The translations under genes and the position numbers were made by a program. Shown piece after piece: positions 29,282 through 38,938 of a DNA stretch of 64,000 bases; position 1 is the first letter of the stretch; the number at the start of each line of letters is the position of its first letter. Origin of the DNA: Longimicrobiales bacterium (GTDB taxonomy: Bacteria > Gemmatimonadota > Gemmatimonadetes > Longimicrobiales > Gaopeijiaceae). The notes below the pieces were generated by a model, which did not search any database, had not been told where the DNA came from, and saw only the letters and a program-made list of their open reading frames with translations. The DNA is taken from NCBI GenBank assembly GCA_958296005.1, contig CATQHQ010000002.1, positions 1,733,501 to 1,797,500 of the forward strand. The letters run 5' to 3'.

Positions 29282-32200
29282 ATGCGTCGAAATGTAATCA
29301 GGGCCGCGCCGGCGGCCGCACTTGTCTTCGGGCTGGCGGCGACGGTGGCGTGCAACGACGAGTTGACGGAGCCTCCAGTCGAAGCGGCCCCGGCGGCGGC
29401 CGACGGCTTCGCGACGACCGCTGGCGACCGCGACGTGCTGGTGGCACTGTACGAAGCGACGGACGGTCCGAACTGGGACTACAACTGGAACTGGCTGACC
29501 GACGCGCCGCTGGACGAGTGGTATGGAGTCGGGACGGACGCAAGCGGCCGCGTCAATGCGCTGTTCCTGGACTACAACGGCCTGACGGGCGAGATCCCGC
29601 CAGAGCTGGGCAAATTGGCCAACCTGGATAGCCTGTACCTGGAAGACAACGGCCTGACGGGCGAGATCCCGCCGGAGCTGGGCAAATTGGCCAATCTGCG
29701 GCACCTGTACCTGGAAGATGACGGCCTGATGGGCGAGATCCCGCCCGAGCTGGGCAAATTGGCCAACCTGGAGAGCCTGGCGCTGTCGGGCAACTACCTG
29801 ACGGGCGAGATCCCGCCCGAGCTGGGCAAATTGGCCAACCTGGAGTTGCTAGGCTTGTTCGAGACCGCCCTGACGGGCGAGATCCCGCCCGAGCTGGGCA
29901 AATTGGCCAGCTTGGAGGGGCTGATCCTGGGCGGCAACGACCTGACGGGCGAGATCCCGCCCGAGTTGGGCAAATTGGCCAACCTGGAGTATCTGATCCT
30001 GGGCGACAACGGCCTGACGGGCGAGATCCCGCCCGAGCTGGGCAAATTGGCCAACTTGTGGGGCCTGTACCTAGTGGAAGAAGACGGCCTGACGGGCGAG
30101 ATCCCGCCCGAGCTGGGCAAATTGGCCAACCTGGAGGAGCTGGACCTGAGCGACAACGGCCTGACGGGCGTGATTCCGCCTGCGTTCAGCGATCTGCCAA
30201 ACCTGTGGAGCTTTAGGTGGGCGGGGAACGCTGGCTTGTGTGCACCGGGCACACGCGATTTCATCAGCTTTGCTGAGGGCATTGACGACCAGGAAGGGCC
30301 GTTCTGCCACGAGGCCGACGCCGCCGTGCTCCGGTCCGTCTACCATTCAACTCGAGGGTCCGCCTGGGCGTCGTCCGGCAGCTGGCTTCAGCCGGGACCC
30401 TTGGCCGACTGGTACGGGGTAGAGACGGATTCCGTCTCTGGTCGCGTCTCCGGACTGGACTTGAGCCGAAACGGCTTGTCCGGCGAACTGCTAGGAAACT
30501 TGGCGTCGCTGGACCTGCTCCGAGAGTTGTGGCTTGACGGAAACGGCCAACTCAGCGGTCGCCTTCGGTCGGGAATGACCGACTTGCCGTTGCGGATTCT
30601 CTCATACGACGGCACGAATCTGTGCACGCCGGCCAATCCCGCGTTCCGCATGTGGTTGCGTTCGATCCCGTCGCATTCCGGCACGGGTACCGAGTGCCCG
30701 CCGCTGATGGATCGCGACGTGCTGGAAATCTTGTTCGAATCGACAGGGGGCCGATCGTGGGACGACCACGACAACTGGCTGACCGACGCACCGCTGGAGG
30801 AATGGTACGGAGTCAGGACGAACGCAAGCGGCCGCGTCGAAAGGCTGTACCTGGGCGGAAACGGCCTGAGGGGCGAGCTCCCGTCCGAGCTGGGCGACTT
30901 GGCCAACCTGAAGTGGCTGTCCCTGTGGAGCAACGGCCTGACGGGCGTGATCCCATCCGAGCTGGGCGACTTGGCCAACCTGGAGCAGCTGTCCCTGAGA
31001 GACAACGGCCTGACGGGCGTGATCCCGCCCGAACTGGGCAAATTGGCCAACCTGGAGCGGCTGTGGCTGTACAACAACGGTCTGACGGGCGTGATCCCGC
31101 CCGAACTGGGCGACTTGGCCAGCCTGGAGTGGCTGTACCTGTACAACAACGGCCTGACGGGCCAGATCCCGCCCAAGTTGGGCGACTTGGCCAGCCTGGA
31201 GCGGCTGTACCTAGGCAACAACCCAGACCTGTTTGGGGCATTGCCACTGACGAACCTCGTCAAGCTGAAGGAACTCAACGTGGGCGGCACGGAAATCTGC
31301 GTTCCAGACGATTCCGCCACCCGGCTACGGCTGAGGTCGATGTGGAAGCAGTACGTTCCCGTATGCAAGGCGCAGGCGGAAACGGCCACGGCGACGGCGT
31401 ACATCGTGCAGGCGGTGCAGTCGGCAGATTTTCCTGTGCCGCTGGTCGCGGGCCAGCTGGGGCTGCTGCGCGTGTTCGTGACGGCACCCGATGCGGGCGG
31501 CGCGTCCATACCGTCGGGGTTGGCGACGTTCTACCAGCGCGACGGGTCCACGCACAGCGTTCGGGTCTCGCCGGGGGACGGAGCGATACCGGCCGAGGCC
31601 GAGATCGCAGAAAGCTATCTCTCTTTGTCGGCGAACGCCGAGGTTCCGGGAGACATCCTGCGGCCGGGTGCGGAGATGGTAGTGGTGCTCGACCCGGAAG
31701 CCGCGCTCAACCCGGCGCTGGGGGTTCCGCGGCGCATTCCTGCGACGGGGCGGACGGCGCTGGACGTGTACGACATGCCGGCGTTCGACGTAACGGTGGT
31801 GCCGTTCTTGTTGGACACCACCTGGTGGGAGCCCCAACCGGATTCGTCGATTCTGGACCTGACGAATGGAATGACGGCAGAAGACTCGCTCTTCGAGGAG
31901 ACCCGCAGGCTCTTGCCCGTGGGGCCCATGAGCGTGACGGTTCACGAACCCGTTTGGAGCTCTACTAGGAATGCATCTGATCTGGCACGCCAGACCGAAG
32001 CGATTCGGGTCATGGAGGGCGGAGCAGGCTACTACATGGGCACAAGCACAGGCTCGTCAGGAGAAGCATATTACCGTCCCGGCAAGGCCATGTTCTCTCT
32101 CCCAGGCGGGAGGACGATCGCGCACGCGTTCGGCCACAACATGCATCTTTGGCATGCTCCCTCCTTCTGCAGAGTGACCGGTGTCGATTCCGGGTATCCG

Positions 32201-32881
32201 CACGCCGAGGGGGTTGCTGGCGCATGGGGCTGGGATCGTCGGTCCGGGCACTTGGTGCCCCCGACGGTTATCGACGTAATGGGCTACTGCTCCTCCTTCT
32301 TCACACGCCGCGTAGCGATCAGCGACTACCACTTCGCCAACGCGTTGCGGTGGCGCCTGCACGACGAGGCGGGAGTCGGAGCCTATTACGCGGGGCCGCC
32401 CACGCAGGCGCTGTTGCTTTGGGGCGGCGTCGACGCCGACGGCGCGCCGTTCCTGAACCCGGCGTTCGTGTTCGACGGCAGGCTCTCGCTCCTGGACGGG
32501 GCCGGCGCATGGCAGATCGTGGGCGAGGCCGGAGACGGTCGCGTGCTCTTCTCCCAGCGCTTCGAGATGGCGGAGACGGCCGACGGCGACGGTCGCTCGT
32601 CGTTCGCGCTTGCGCTTGCAGCGGACTCGGAGTGGGCGGACGTTCTGTCGCGAATCGTGTTGACGGGCCCCGGCGGCTCGGTGGCCATGAACGCGGGTAC
32701 CGGCCCGGCGGCGGCCCTGTTGCGGGACCCGGCCACGGGCAGAGTACGCGGCATTCTGCACAACTGGAGCGAGTCGACGGCGGCAGGGACGCAACCGGAC
32801 GCCGGGCGGGTGTTGCCGGAACGAGGACTGGATCTCCAGGTGAGTTTCGGCATCCCCCGGTCCGACGCTTGGCGCCGCTAA
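29282..32881 (+). CDS. LRR-metallopeptidase-like lipoprotein, array copy 6 (catalytic Glu replaced by Ala)
   Basis: The product has 1199 residues; ATG with AAGGAG seven bases upstream; lipobox Cys24. About 9 LRR units form the first block (one a 25-residue LVEEDG type) and about 5 the second, which starts with a variant [10 protein letters not shown] unit. The middle section resembles copy 3 ([24 protein letters not shown]), again a mosaic pattern. The beta-rich domain has a copy 5-like insertion (DTTWWEPQP). The zinc motif is [11 protein letters not shown] at 32123 with Ala for Glu, and the loop before SDYHF is longest here ([21 protein letters not shown] region). It faces argH across a 19-base gap, the ancestral arrangement of the array. 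Confidence 0.9.
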   Translation: MRRNVIRAAPAAALVFGLAATVACNDELTEPPVEAAPAAADGFATTAGDRDVLVALYEATDGPNWDYNWNWLTDAPLDEWYGVGTDASGRVNALFLDYNGLTGEIPPELGKLANLDSLYLEDNGLTGEIPPELGKLANLRHLYLEDDGLMGEIPPELGKLANLESLALSGNYLTGEIPPELGKLANLELLGLFETALTGEIPPELGKLASLEGLILGGNDLTGEIPPELGKLANLEYLILGDNGLTGEIPPELGKLANLWGLYLVEEDGLTGEIPPELGKLANLEELDLSDNGLTGVIPPAFSDLPNLWSFRWAGNAGLCAPGTRDFISFAEGIDDQEGPFCHEADAAVLRSVYHSTRGSAWASSGSWLQPGPLADWYGVETDSVSGRVSGLDLSRNGLSGELLGNLASLDLLRELWLDGNGQLSGRLRSGMTDLPLRILSYDGTNLCTPANPAFRMWLRSIPSHSGTGTECPPLMDRDVLEILFESTGGRSWDDHDNWLTDAPLEEWYGVRTNASGRVERLYLGGNGLRGELPSELGDLANLKWLSLWSNGLTGVIPSELGDLANLEQLSLRDNGLTGVIPPELGKLANLERLWLYNNGLTGVIPPELGDLASLEWLYLYNNGLTGQIPPKLGDLASLERLYLGNNPDLFGALPLTNLVKLKELNVGGTEICVPDDSATRLRLRSMWKQYVPVCKAQAETATATAYIVQAVQSADFPVPLVAGQLGLLRVFVTAPDAGGASIPSGLATFYQRDGSTHSVRVSPGDGAIPAEAEIAESYLSLSANAEVPGDILRPGAEMVVVLDPEAALNPALGVPRRIPATGRTALDVYDMPAFDVTVVPFLLDTTWWEPQPDSSILDLTNGMTAEDSLFEETRRLLPVGPMSVTVHEPVWSSTRNASDLARQTEAIRVMEGGAGYYMGTSTGSSGEAYYRPGKAMFSLPGGRTIAHAFGHNMHLWHAPSFCRVTGVDSGYPHAEGVAGAWGWDRRSGHLVPPTVIDVMGYCSSFFTRRVAISDYHFANALRWRLHDEAGVGAYYAGPPTQALLLWGGVDADGAPFLNPAFVFDGRLSLLDGAGAWQIVGEAGDGRVLFSQRFEMAETADGDGRSSFALALAADSEWADVLSRIVLTGPGGSVAMNAGTGPAAALLRDPATGRVRGILHNWSESTAAGTQPDAGRVLPERGLDLQVSFGIPRSDAWRR

Positions 32882-32900
32882 CCTTGCGGCGATCCCTCCC

Positions 32901-34280
32901 CTACGCCTCCCGCAGAGCCTCGGCCAGCGCCTGTAACTGAACTTCCACCGCGGCCGTCGCCGTGCCCCCCCGCAACGCCCTCGACTCCACCGACGCCGCT
33001 GGCGCGAGCACCGCCGCGGCGTCGTCTCCGAAGGCGGGGTGCGCACTCCGCATCTCGTCCACCGTTAGGTCGGTCAGCTCCCGGCCCGACGCTTCCGCGA
33101 TCCGCACCAGAGCGCCCACCGCGTGGTGGCTCTCCCTGAAGGGCACGCCCCGCCTCACCAAGTGCTCGGCCAGATCCGTGGCGCAGAGGCCGGCCTGCCG
33201 CGCGCCCGCCACTCGCTCGCGCACCACTTCCAGCTTCGCGACCGCCCCCGTCATGGCCGGGAGCACGACCGCCAGCGTGTCCACCGAGTCGAAGACCGCT
33301 TCCTTGTCCTCTTGCAAGTCCCGGTTGTAGCCCGTCGGCAGCCCCTTCAGCACGGCGAGCATCCCGGCGACGTTGCCCACCAGCCGTCCCGCCTTTCCCC
33401 GGACCAGCTCGGCCACATCCGGGTTCCGCTTCTGGGGCATGAGCGACGACCCCGTGGCGAAGCCGCCCCCGATCCGTACGAAACCGAACTCGGCGCTGGA
33501 GAAGACGACCAGGTCCTCCGCCAGCTGGGAGAGGTGAACGCCCGTCAGCGCCGCTGCGAACACCAGCTTGGCCGCCCAGTCCCGGTCCGACACCGCGTCG
33601 ATCGAGTTCTCCGACACGTGGGAGAACCCCAGCTCCGCCGCCAGCGCATCCCGGTCCACGTCGAACGGGCAGCCCGCCACCGCCCCCGATCCGAGCGGCA
33701 GCACTCGGCACTCGTCGGCCACCGCCCCGAACTGCTTCAGGTCGCGCACCAGCGGCCACGCCCGCGACAGCAGCCAGTGGGCGACCGGCACCGGCTGGGC
33801 CTGCTGCAAGTGGGTGTACGCCGGCATGATCGCGTCCGTCTCCGTCCGAGCCTTGGCCGCCAGCGCGTCCACCAGGGCGGCGACCTGCTCGCGGAGTCCG
33901 GCGACCGCCTCCATGCCCCACATGCGGAAGTCGGTGGCGACTTGGTCGTTGCGGGAACGACCCGTGTGGAGCTTGCCGCCGACCGAGCCGACGATCTCCG
34001 TCAAGAGCCGCTCGACGACGGTGTGGATGTCCTCGTCGGGCAGGCCCGCCGGGCCGGGGAGCGCTTCCAGCCGCTCTGCCACTTGGGCTAGGCCACCGTC
34101 GATCGCCGCGGCCTCGTCGGGCGACAGGACCCCGGCCCGCTCCAGCCCGCGAGCCCAGGCGCGGCTGCCCCGAACGTCGTGACGCCACAGCCGCCAGTCC
34201 ACGTCGAGGGAGCGGTTGAGCGGCACCATCTCGGCAGCAAGTCCGCCCTCGAAACGACCGCCCCAGAGGGCGTGGCTCAC
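32901..34280 (-). CDS. argH: argininosuccinate lyase
   Basis: The product (459 residues) cleaves argininosuccinate to arginine and fumarate, the last step of arginine synthesis, as a cytoplasmic homotetramer. The fumarase/aspartase superfamily signature GSSLMPQKRNPD lies near residue 280 and includes the catalytic Ser loop. The N-terminus SHALWGGRFEGG and the motif TGRSRNDQVATD are typical of ArgH. I chose the GTG at 34280 because it overlaps the argG stop (GTGA), a usual coupling; a TTG five codons upstream is the alternative. Length is normal for the family. Its 3' end is the source of the relics at 9132, 14486 and 28387, yet the gene itself is intact. Confidence 0.97.
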   Translation of the reverse strand: MSHALWGGRFEGGLAAEMVPLNRSLDVDWRLWRHDVRGSRAWARGLERAGVLSPDEAAAIDGGLAQVAERLEALPGPAGLPDEDIHTVVERLLTEIVGSVGGKLHTGRSRNDQVATDFRMWGMEAVAGLREQVAALVDALAAKARTETDAIMPAYTHLQQAQPVPVAHWLLSRAWPLVRDLKQFGAVADECRVLPLGSGAVAGCPFDVDRDALAAELGFSHVSENSIDAVSDRDWAAKLVFAAALTGVHLSQLAEDLVVFSSAEFGFVRIGGGFATGSSLMPQKRNPDVAELVRGKAGRLVGNVAGMLAVLKGLPTGYNRDLQEDKEAVFDSVDTLAVVLPAMTGAVAKLEVVRERVAGARQAGLCATDLAEHLVRRGVPFRESHHAVGALVRIAEASGRELTDLTVDEMRSAHPAFGDDAAAVLAPAASVESRALRGGTATAAVEVQLQALAEALREA

Positions 34281-35536
34281 AAGGCCAGGTCGCAACCCGC
34301 CAGCGGTCGGACGGCCGCCGAGCTATCGGCCCGACCCGACAGCAGCTCCGCTCCCTGCTGGCCCGCCACCGCCCGCAGGGGCAGCCCGAAGAGCTTGACG
34401 AACCCCGACGAGTCGGAGTGTTCATACCCCTCCGAGGCACCGAAGGAGGCCAGGCCCAGATCGTAGAGCGACGTGGGGCTGGTCCGGGACAGCACGCGGG
34501 CGCTTCCCTTGAAGAGGCGGAGGCGGACAGCGCCGGTGACAGGCTCCATCAGCGAATCCACCAGGGCGTCCAGCGCCTTCCGCTCCGGGGTCCACCAGCG
34601 GCCTTCGTAGACGATATCGGCGTAGCGGGGCGCCAGCTCGTCCTTCAGGGACAACGCCCTTCGGGAGAGGACCAGCTGCTCCAGCTCCTGAAGCGCCTTC
34701 AGCAGGATCGTCCCGCCCGGCGTCTCGTAGATGCCACGGGACTTGATTCCCACGACCCGGTCCTCGACCACGTCGGCCCGGCCCACTCCGTGCTCGGCAC
34801 CCGCTCGGTTGAGTTCCTCCAGCAGTGCCCGGGGAGCCAGCGGTTGGCGGTCCAACGCCACCGGCACACCGGACTCGAACGATACCTCCAGCTCCAGGGG
34901 CTGGTCGGGAGCGTCCACCGGATCGCAGGTGCGGGTGAACACGTCCGGGGTCGGCGCGTTGGCCGGGTCCTCCAGGGGGCCGCCCTCGTGACTGGTGTGC
35001 CACAAGTTCTCGTCGCGGGAGTAGAGCTTCTCTTCGTCGACGTCCAGCGAGATTCCCCGGGCGCGGGCGAAGGCCAGGGCATCCTCCCGAGAGGCGATCT
35101 CCCACACTCGCCAGGGCGCGACGACCTCGAGGTCCGGCGCCAGCGCAGCAAAGGAGAGCTCGAAGCGGAGCTGGTCGTTCCCCTTTCCCGTGCAGCCGTG
35201 GGCCAGGGCGTCGGCGCCGGTCTGTCGAGCGACCTCCACCATCCGACGGGCGATCAGCGGGCGCGCCATCGCCGTGCCCAGCAGGTACTTGCGGCTGTAC
35301 ACCGCACCTGCCCGGAGGACGGGCAGCACGTAGTCCGAGACGAACTCGTCCTTCAGGTCCTCCCCGAAGAACGCCGAAGCGCCCGTGGCGAACGCCTTCG
35401 TCGCCAGCTGCTCCACCCCGCCCTGCTGGCCCACGTCCGCGGCCATGCAGACGACGTCGGCCCCGTAGTTCTCGCGCAGCCACGGTACGATCACCGACGT
35501 GTCGAGCCCGCCCGAGTACCCCAGAACAACCTTCAT
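34277..35536 (-). CDS. argG: argininosuccinate synthase
   Basis: The enzyme (419 residues) condenses citrulline and aspartate with ATP to argininosuccinate. The N-terminal PP-loop GYSGGLDTS (ATP pyrophosphatase type) is intact and the body carries the expected GCTGKGNDQ, EEKLYSRDENLWH-like and GRXDVVEDRVVGIKSRG stretches. The ATG at 35536 is preferred over one three codons upstream because GGAG lies nine bases before it and directly abuts the other. The next gene, argH, overlaps by four bases. A sigma-70-type promoter with an overlapping ArgR box lies between argR and this gene, so expression should be repressed by arginine. Confidence 0.97.
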   Translation of the reverse strand: MKVVLGYSGGLDTSVIVPWLRENYGADVVCMAADVGQQGGVEQLATKAFATGASAFFGEDLKDEFVSDYVLPVLRAGAVYSRKYLLGTAMARPLIARRMVEVARQTGADALAHGCTGKGNDQLRFELSFAALAPDLEVVAPWRVWEIASREDALAFARARGISLDVDEEKLYSRDENLWHTSHEGGPLEDPANAPTPDVFTRTCDPVDAPDQPLELEVSFESGVPVALDRQPLAPRALLEELNRAGAEHGVGRADVVEDRVVGIKSRGIYETPGGTILLKALQELEQLVLSRRALSLKDELAPRYADIVYEGRWWTPERKALDALVDSLMEPVTGAVRLRLFKGSARVLSRTSPTSLYDLGLASFGASEGYEHSDSSGFVKLFGLPLRAVAGQQGAELLSGRADSSAAVRPLAGCDLAL

Positions 35537-35579
35537 TGCGCCCATCTCCGTGTATTCATGAAGAAATAACCGTCCATAA

Positions 35580-35593
35580 TGAAATAATATGCA
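35580..35593 (-). promoter_or_regulatory. ArgR operator (ARG box) overlapping the argG -10 element
   Basis: TGAAATAATATGCA matches 12 of 14 positions of the E. coli-type palindrome TGAAT-wwww-ATTCA. It covers the -10 of the argGH promoter. ARG boxes often come in pairs; only a half-site (CATGAATA, minus strand, near 35551-35560) is visible as a second one. Confidence 0.6.
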
Positions 35594-35612
35594 ACTATGG
35601 GCGACGAGTCAA
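35584..35612 (-). promoter_or_regulatory. argGH promoter
   Basis: On the minus strand TTGACT (35612-35607) and TATTAT (35589-35584) are 17 bases apart, an almost ideal sigma-70-type pair, 48 bases upstream of the argG ATG. The region is AT-rich against a GC-rich background. Confidence 0.7.
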
Positions 35613-35631
35613 CAAGGGACACGGGTCTGGG

Positions 35632-36093
35632 TCAACGGTTCGCCAGGCTCTCGATCTCGGTGACGACGGCGGCGGCGGACTCCGGGTCCTTGAGGATCAG
35701 CAGGACCGTGTCGTCGCCGGCGATGCTGCCCGCCAGCCCCTCGAACTCCTCCCAGTCGATCCCCGACGCGACCGCCTGGGCCGCTCCGCTCAGCGTTCGC
35801 ACCACTGCCAAGTTCCCCACCACCTCCGCCGAGACGTAGAGAGCCGGGAGAACCGATTCCAGAGGAGGCGCATGGTCCCACTCTTCCGGAAGGGTGTAGT
35901 GGGACTTGCCGCTCCCGGCGACGGGGACCTTCACCAGCCGGAGGTCGCGAATGTCCCGGGAGAGGGTGGACTGGCCGACCTCGAACCCAGCTTGGGCCAG
36001 AAGGTCCCGAAGCACCTCCTGGTTGGGGACCCGGTGCTCCTTGACCAGCTTCAGAATTCGTTCCTGGCGCCGCCGCTTCCGCCGCCGAGTCAC
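35632..36093 (-). CDS. argR: arginine repressor
   Basis: The product (153 residues) is an arginine-sensing transcription factor. The N-terminal winged helix spans RQERILKLVKEHRV to QSTLSRDIRDLRLVKV, including the recognition helix STLSRDI. The C-terminal oligomerisation/arginine-binding domain includes the motif SIAGDDTVLLIL with the Asp pair that binds arginine. The GTG at 36093 gives normal length and lies 20 bases after the stop of the TonB receptor gene, which shares the strand; no strong ribosome site is visible, so coupling to the upstream gene is possible. Downstream, 38 to 51 bases past its stop, lies a consensus ARG box in front of argG, fitting its role. Confidence 0.93.
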   Translation of the reverse strand: MTRRRKRRRQERILKLVKEHRVPNQEVLRDLLAQAGFEVGQSTLSRDIRDLRLVKVPVAGSGKSHYTLPEEWDHAPPLESVLPALYVSAEVVGNLAVVRTLSGAAQAVASGIDWEEFEGLAGSIAGDDTVLLILKDPESAAAVVTEIESLANR

Positions 36094-36113
36094 CGGAGCG
36101 GGGCGTCGAGCGA

Positions 36114-38783
36114 TCAGAAGTCGTACCGCACGCGAGCCAGGACGAGTCGGCCCAGCTCCGGTGCGCCGATGAACTCCTGATGCAGGTTGTTGAAGAGGTT
36201 GCTCGCGCTCAGGGAGACCCGGGCGCTCGGCTGGAACGGAAGCCGGTAGCTCACGCCCGCGTCCACGACCGCATAGCCGTCCACGTCGCCGACGTACACG
36301 CCGGAGTTCATGGGGAAGGCGGTGGTCATGCGCACGCGCCCGTTGAGGGACAGGCCCGACGCGCGATCGTCGAACGTCAACCCCAGCGATCCCTTGTGGC
36401 TCGGTGCGTTGAGGGCGATGTCGTCTGTGCTGGTGCAGTTCCCGTCCTCGTTGAAGTCGAAGCACTCGTCGCTCTGGAACGAGTAGGTCCCGTTGATCCG
36501 AAGCCGATCCGTGACGAGGAACTGGGCGGCCAAGTCGGTCCCCCAGTAGTTGACGTCTCCAAAGTTGCGGTAGGTGACGATCAGGTCGGACGACTCGACT
36601 TGGTCGGGCACAACCGAGCCGAACGGTATCTGACCCAGAAGGTCGATGACCTGGTCGGCTTGCGCTCGGGTGACCAGTCCGGACGAGATCAGGGCGCCCA
36701 GCCGACTGTCCACGTACGCCTTCAAGGAACCGGGCTCCAGGAAGACGTTGAGGGATTCGATCCGCAGGGGGCCCACAAAGTCCTTGACGCCCGCGTAGTA
36801 GAAGTCGGCGGCCAGCAGGAATCGGTCGCCGAGGAGGCCCTTGTAGCCGACCTCGTAGGTGTTGTGGATCGTGGAACGGACGTCGTCGATCGACGCCGGC
36901 TTGGAGTCGTCCAGCAGGAACAGAGGTCCGGCGCCTTGGTTGAGGCGACGGAATACCGTGCCCAGGGCAGGATCCGTCGCCACGAGCCCCGGGCGTCCCA
37001 GCACCGGCAGGAGCGCGGCAAAGTCGGCCGAGAGTGAGGCCAGCTGCTGCAAGAGACTGTCCCAGAAGAACGTCGCGTCCGCCGGCAGCCGTTCCCCCGG
37101 CCTGAGCGGAGAGTACATGCACATCGACAGGTGGCCGCCCTCGCACTGGTTGTTGAAGGTGAAGCCGCCCGAAGGCACGCCCAGCGCGCGCACGTCGTAC
37201 GAGAGCACGCCCGGGATGACGTCGGTCGAGGCCGCCACGATGTCCAGGAAGAGGTTGTTGGTGGAGGGCGTGCCGAAGGCGCGGTTGAAGGTGAGGCGGA
37301 AGGTCTGGTCGTCCGAGGGCTTCAGGACCAGCGCGGCTCGGGGCGAGACGTGGGGGTTCTCGAGGCGACTGTGATCGTCCACGCGAACCGCCGCCACCAA
37401 GTCCACCTTGTCGCCCAGGGCCGTCTCCGAATGGACGTACGCGCCGATCTCGCGGATCAGGTCGTCGTCCTCGTTGCGGCCGGTGATCGTTCCCCCCGTG
37501 CGGGGCTCGGTCTGTTGCCAGTCCACTCCGTAGGTGAAGCTCTGGAAGTTGGCCAAGTCGAAGCCGTACTGGACTTGAAGGGCCATCGCCCGGGACTGGT
37601 CCACCACGCCTTGGCCGGTCCGGAAGAGGTACGTCTTGTCCCCCGAGTCGGTCTGGTTGAGGAACGCCTGGGCGAAGAGGCGTCCCTTCCGGAAGCGGGA
37701 CTGCACGTATTGGTTGCCCCATCCGTCGGCCTGGGCGGCCCCGATCCCCGTCAGTTCGATGCTCTTGGCGGCCACGTTGAGGCCGCCGTTGACGATGAAC
37801 TCGGCGTCGCCGGCGAAGCGGAAGTCGAGACGGGCGTCGACGGAGTAGCGGGCGTTGAGGAAGTCGCGCTCCACGTCGTCGGGCTCTTCGGGATCGTGGT
37901 ACTCGAAGTCGTTGCCGCGAAAGTACTGGCCCGAGATCTTTACCCCGAAGGCGCCCCCGGCCAGGGAGTGGGCGGAGCGGAACTGGCCGTGGAAGACGGA
38001 GCGCTCGCCGCCTGCCAGAGAGACGGAAGTGCCTGGCCTGTCGATCGGCGATGCGGTGATGATGTGCATGACGCCCGACGCGGCGTTGGGGCCGTACAGG
38101 GCGGCGCCGGGCCCGAGAGCGACCTCGATCCGGTCGATGTCCAGGTCAGTGACCGGGATCATGTTGTGGGCGTTGAAGCGCAACGACGGGATCCGGGCGT
38201 ACCGGTTGTCCATGATCGTGAGCAACGTTCCCGAGAAGACGTTGTTGAACCCCCGGGCCACGATGTTGCTCTGCGTGATTCCGGTCTGCACCATGTCGAT
38301 CCCCGGCAGGGCCTTCAGGTGTTCGGAGGGCGTGGCCGCGACTGTGCGCGCGATCTCGTCGCTGGAGATGACCGACACGGACGCCGGCGCATCCAGAGCC
38401 TTCTCCTGGCGGCGGGACGCGGTGACCACCACCGGGTTGAGGACGAGCGCGCGGGAGCGGAGGGCGATTTCGACCTCTTGCGTCGCGCCGGCGGCCACGC
38501 GTACCCCGTCCATCCGGCCCGTCTCGTAGCCGATCATCGTGACGACCACGGCGTGGCTGCCCGAAGCCGCCGCGAGGCTGAACGCTCCCGAGTCGTTGGT
38601 CGCGACTGGGGCACCCTGCCCGAGGACTTCCACGGCAGCGCCCGCGATCGGCTCGCCGGTCTCGGCGTCGACAACCCGTCCGGAGATCGTGCCCTGCTGG
38701 GCGGCGGCCGGACCGACGGAAAGGAAGAGGAAGAGGAGAACCGCAAGCGAATAGAAGCCGACCGGCCGGGATGAGTGCGCCAT
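36114..38783 (-). CDS. TonB-dependent outer membrane receptor with carboxypeptidase-regulatory-like N-domain
   Basis: The 889-residue product starts with a signal peptide (FYSLAVLLFLFLSVG, cut after AAAQ). Residues about 30-115 form a carboxypeptidase regulatory-like/SusC-type domain (GTISGRVVDAETGEPIAGA). A plug domain follows (PASVSVISSDEIART, LKALPGIDMVQTG, NNVFSGTLLTIMDNR). The rest is a beta-barrel with an aromatic terminal residue (VRYDF). It should import a ligand across the outer membrane using TonB energy. The ligand is unknown; no SusD partner or TonB gene is adjacent. The ATG at 38783 is chosen over one 25 codons upstream because it begins the signal peptide. A likely promoter lies at 38883-38912. 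Confidence 0.93.
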   Translation of the reverse strand: MAHSSRPVGFYSLAVLLFLFLSVGPAAAQQGTISGRVVDAETGEPIAGAAVEVLGQGAPVATNDSGAFSLAAASGSHAVVVTMIGYETGRMDGVRVAAGATQEVEIALRSRALVLNPVVVTASRRQEKALDAPASVSVISSDEIARTVAATPSEHLKALPGIDMVQTGITQSNIVARGFNNVFSGTLLTIMDNRYARIPSLRFNAHNMIPVTDLDIDRIEVALGPGAALYGPNAASGVMHIITASPIDRPGTSVSLAGGERSVFHGQFRSAHSLAGGAFGVKISGQYFRGNDFEYHDPEEPDDVERDFLNARYSVDARLDFRFAGDAEFIVNGGLNVAAKSIELTGIGAAQADGWGNQYVQSRFRKGRLFAQAFLNQTDSGDKTYLFRTGQGVVDQSRAMALQVQYGFDLANFQSFTYGVDWQQTEPRTGGTITGRNEDDDLIREIGAYVHSETALGDKVDLVAAVRVDDHSRLENPHVSPRAALVLKPSDDQTFRLTFNRAFGTPSTNNLFLDIVAASTDVIPGVLSYDVRALGVPSGGFTFNNQCEGGHLSMCMYSPLRPGERLPADATFFWDSLLQQLASLSADFAALLPVLGRPGLVATDPALGTVFRRLNQGAGPLFLLDDSKPASIDDVRSTIHNTYEVGYKGLLGDRFLLAADFYYAGVKDFVGPLRIESLNVFLEPGSLKAYVDSRLGALISSGLVTRAQADQVIDLLGQIPFGSVVPDQVESSDLIVTYRNFGDVNYWGTDLAAQFLVTDRLRINGTYSFQSDECFDFNEDGNCTSTDDIALNAPSHKGSLGLTFDDRASGLSLNGRVRMTTAFPMNSGVYVGDVDGYAVVDAGVSYRLPFQPSARVSLSASNLFNNLHQEFIGAPELGRLVLARVRYDF

Positions 38784-38882
38784 GGTGCGTCGCCCTGCTG
38801 TGGTTGGGAAGAGAGGCGGTGCGACGCTAGGCTTCGGGGCCGGAGCCCGGCGTCGCAAGGTGGAAGCTAGGAACTCCGGCGG

Positions 38883-38912
38883 ACAATATCAATCGAAACG
38901 ATACGGCGGCAA
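38883..38912 (-). promoter_or_regulatory. possible promoter of the TonB receptor gene
   Basis: On the minus strand TTGCCG and TATTGT are 18 bases apart in a locally AT-richer stretch about 100 bases upstream of the receptor ATG. Confidence 0.35.
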
Positions 38913-38938
38913 CGACGGCGCTGACCCGGGAGGGCGGC

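Larger units (their letters stand above)
5144..32881 (+). repeat. tandem array of six paralogous LRR-metallopeptidase genes with relic spacers
   Basis: Six homologous genes lie head to tail (stops at 9112, 14466, 19712, 24265, 28365 and 32881). All end in nearly the same peptide ([12 protein letters not shown] or a one- or two-residue variant), followed by a near-identical base string (TTGCGGCGG in most copies). Spacers between copies hold fragments of argH (minus strand) and of the amidohydrolase (plus strand) in the order expected if a unit containing amidohydrolase 3' end, LRR gene and argH 3' end was duplicated in tandem. Within each gene a 72-bp repeat encoding the LRR unit adds a second level of repetition. 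Confidence 0.92.

Noticed and set aside
32962..34466. Plus-strand frames opposite argH
   Set aside because: argH is complete, with the lyase signature and normal length; the plus-strand frames are shadows.
37131..38774. 547-residue plus-strand frame opposite the TonB receptor
   Set aside because: Antisense shadow; the receptor has a signal peptide, plug, barrel and aromatic C-terminus.
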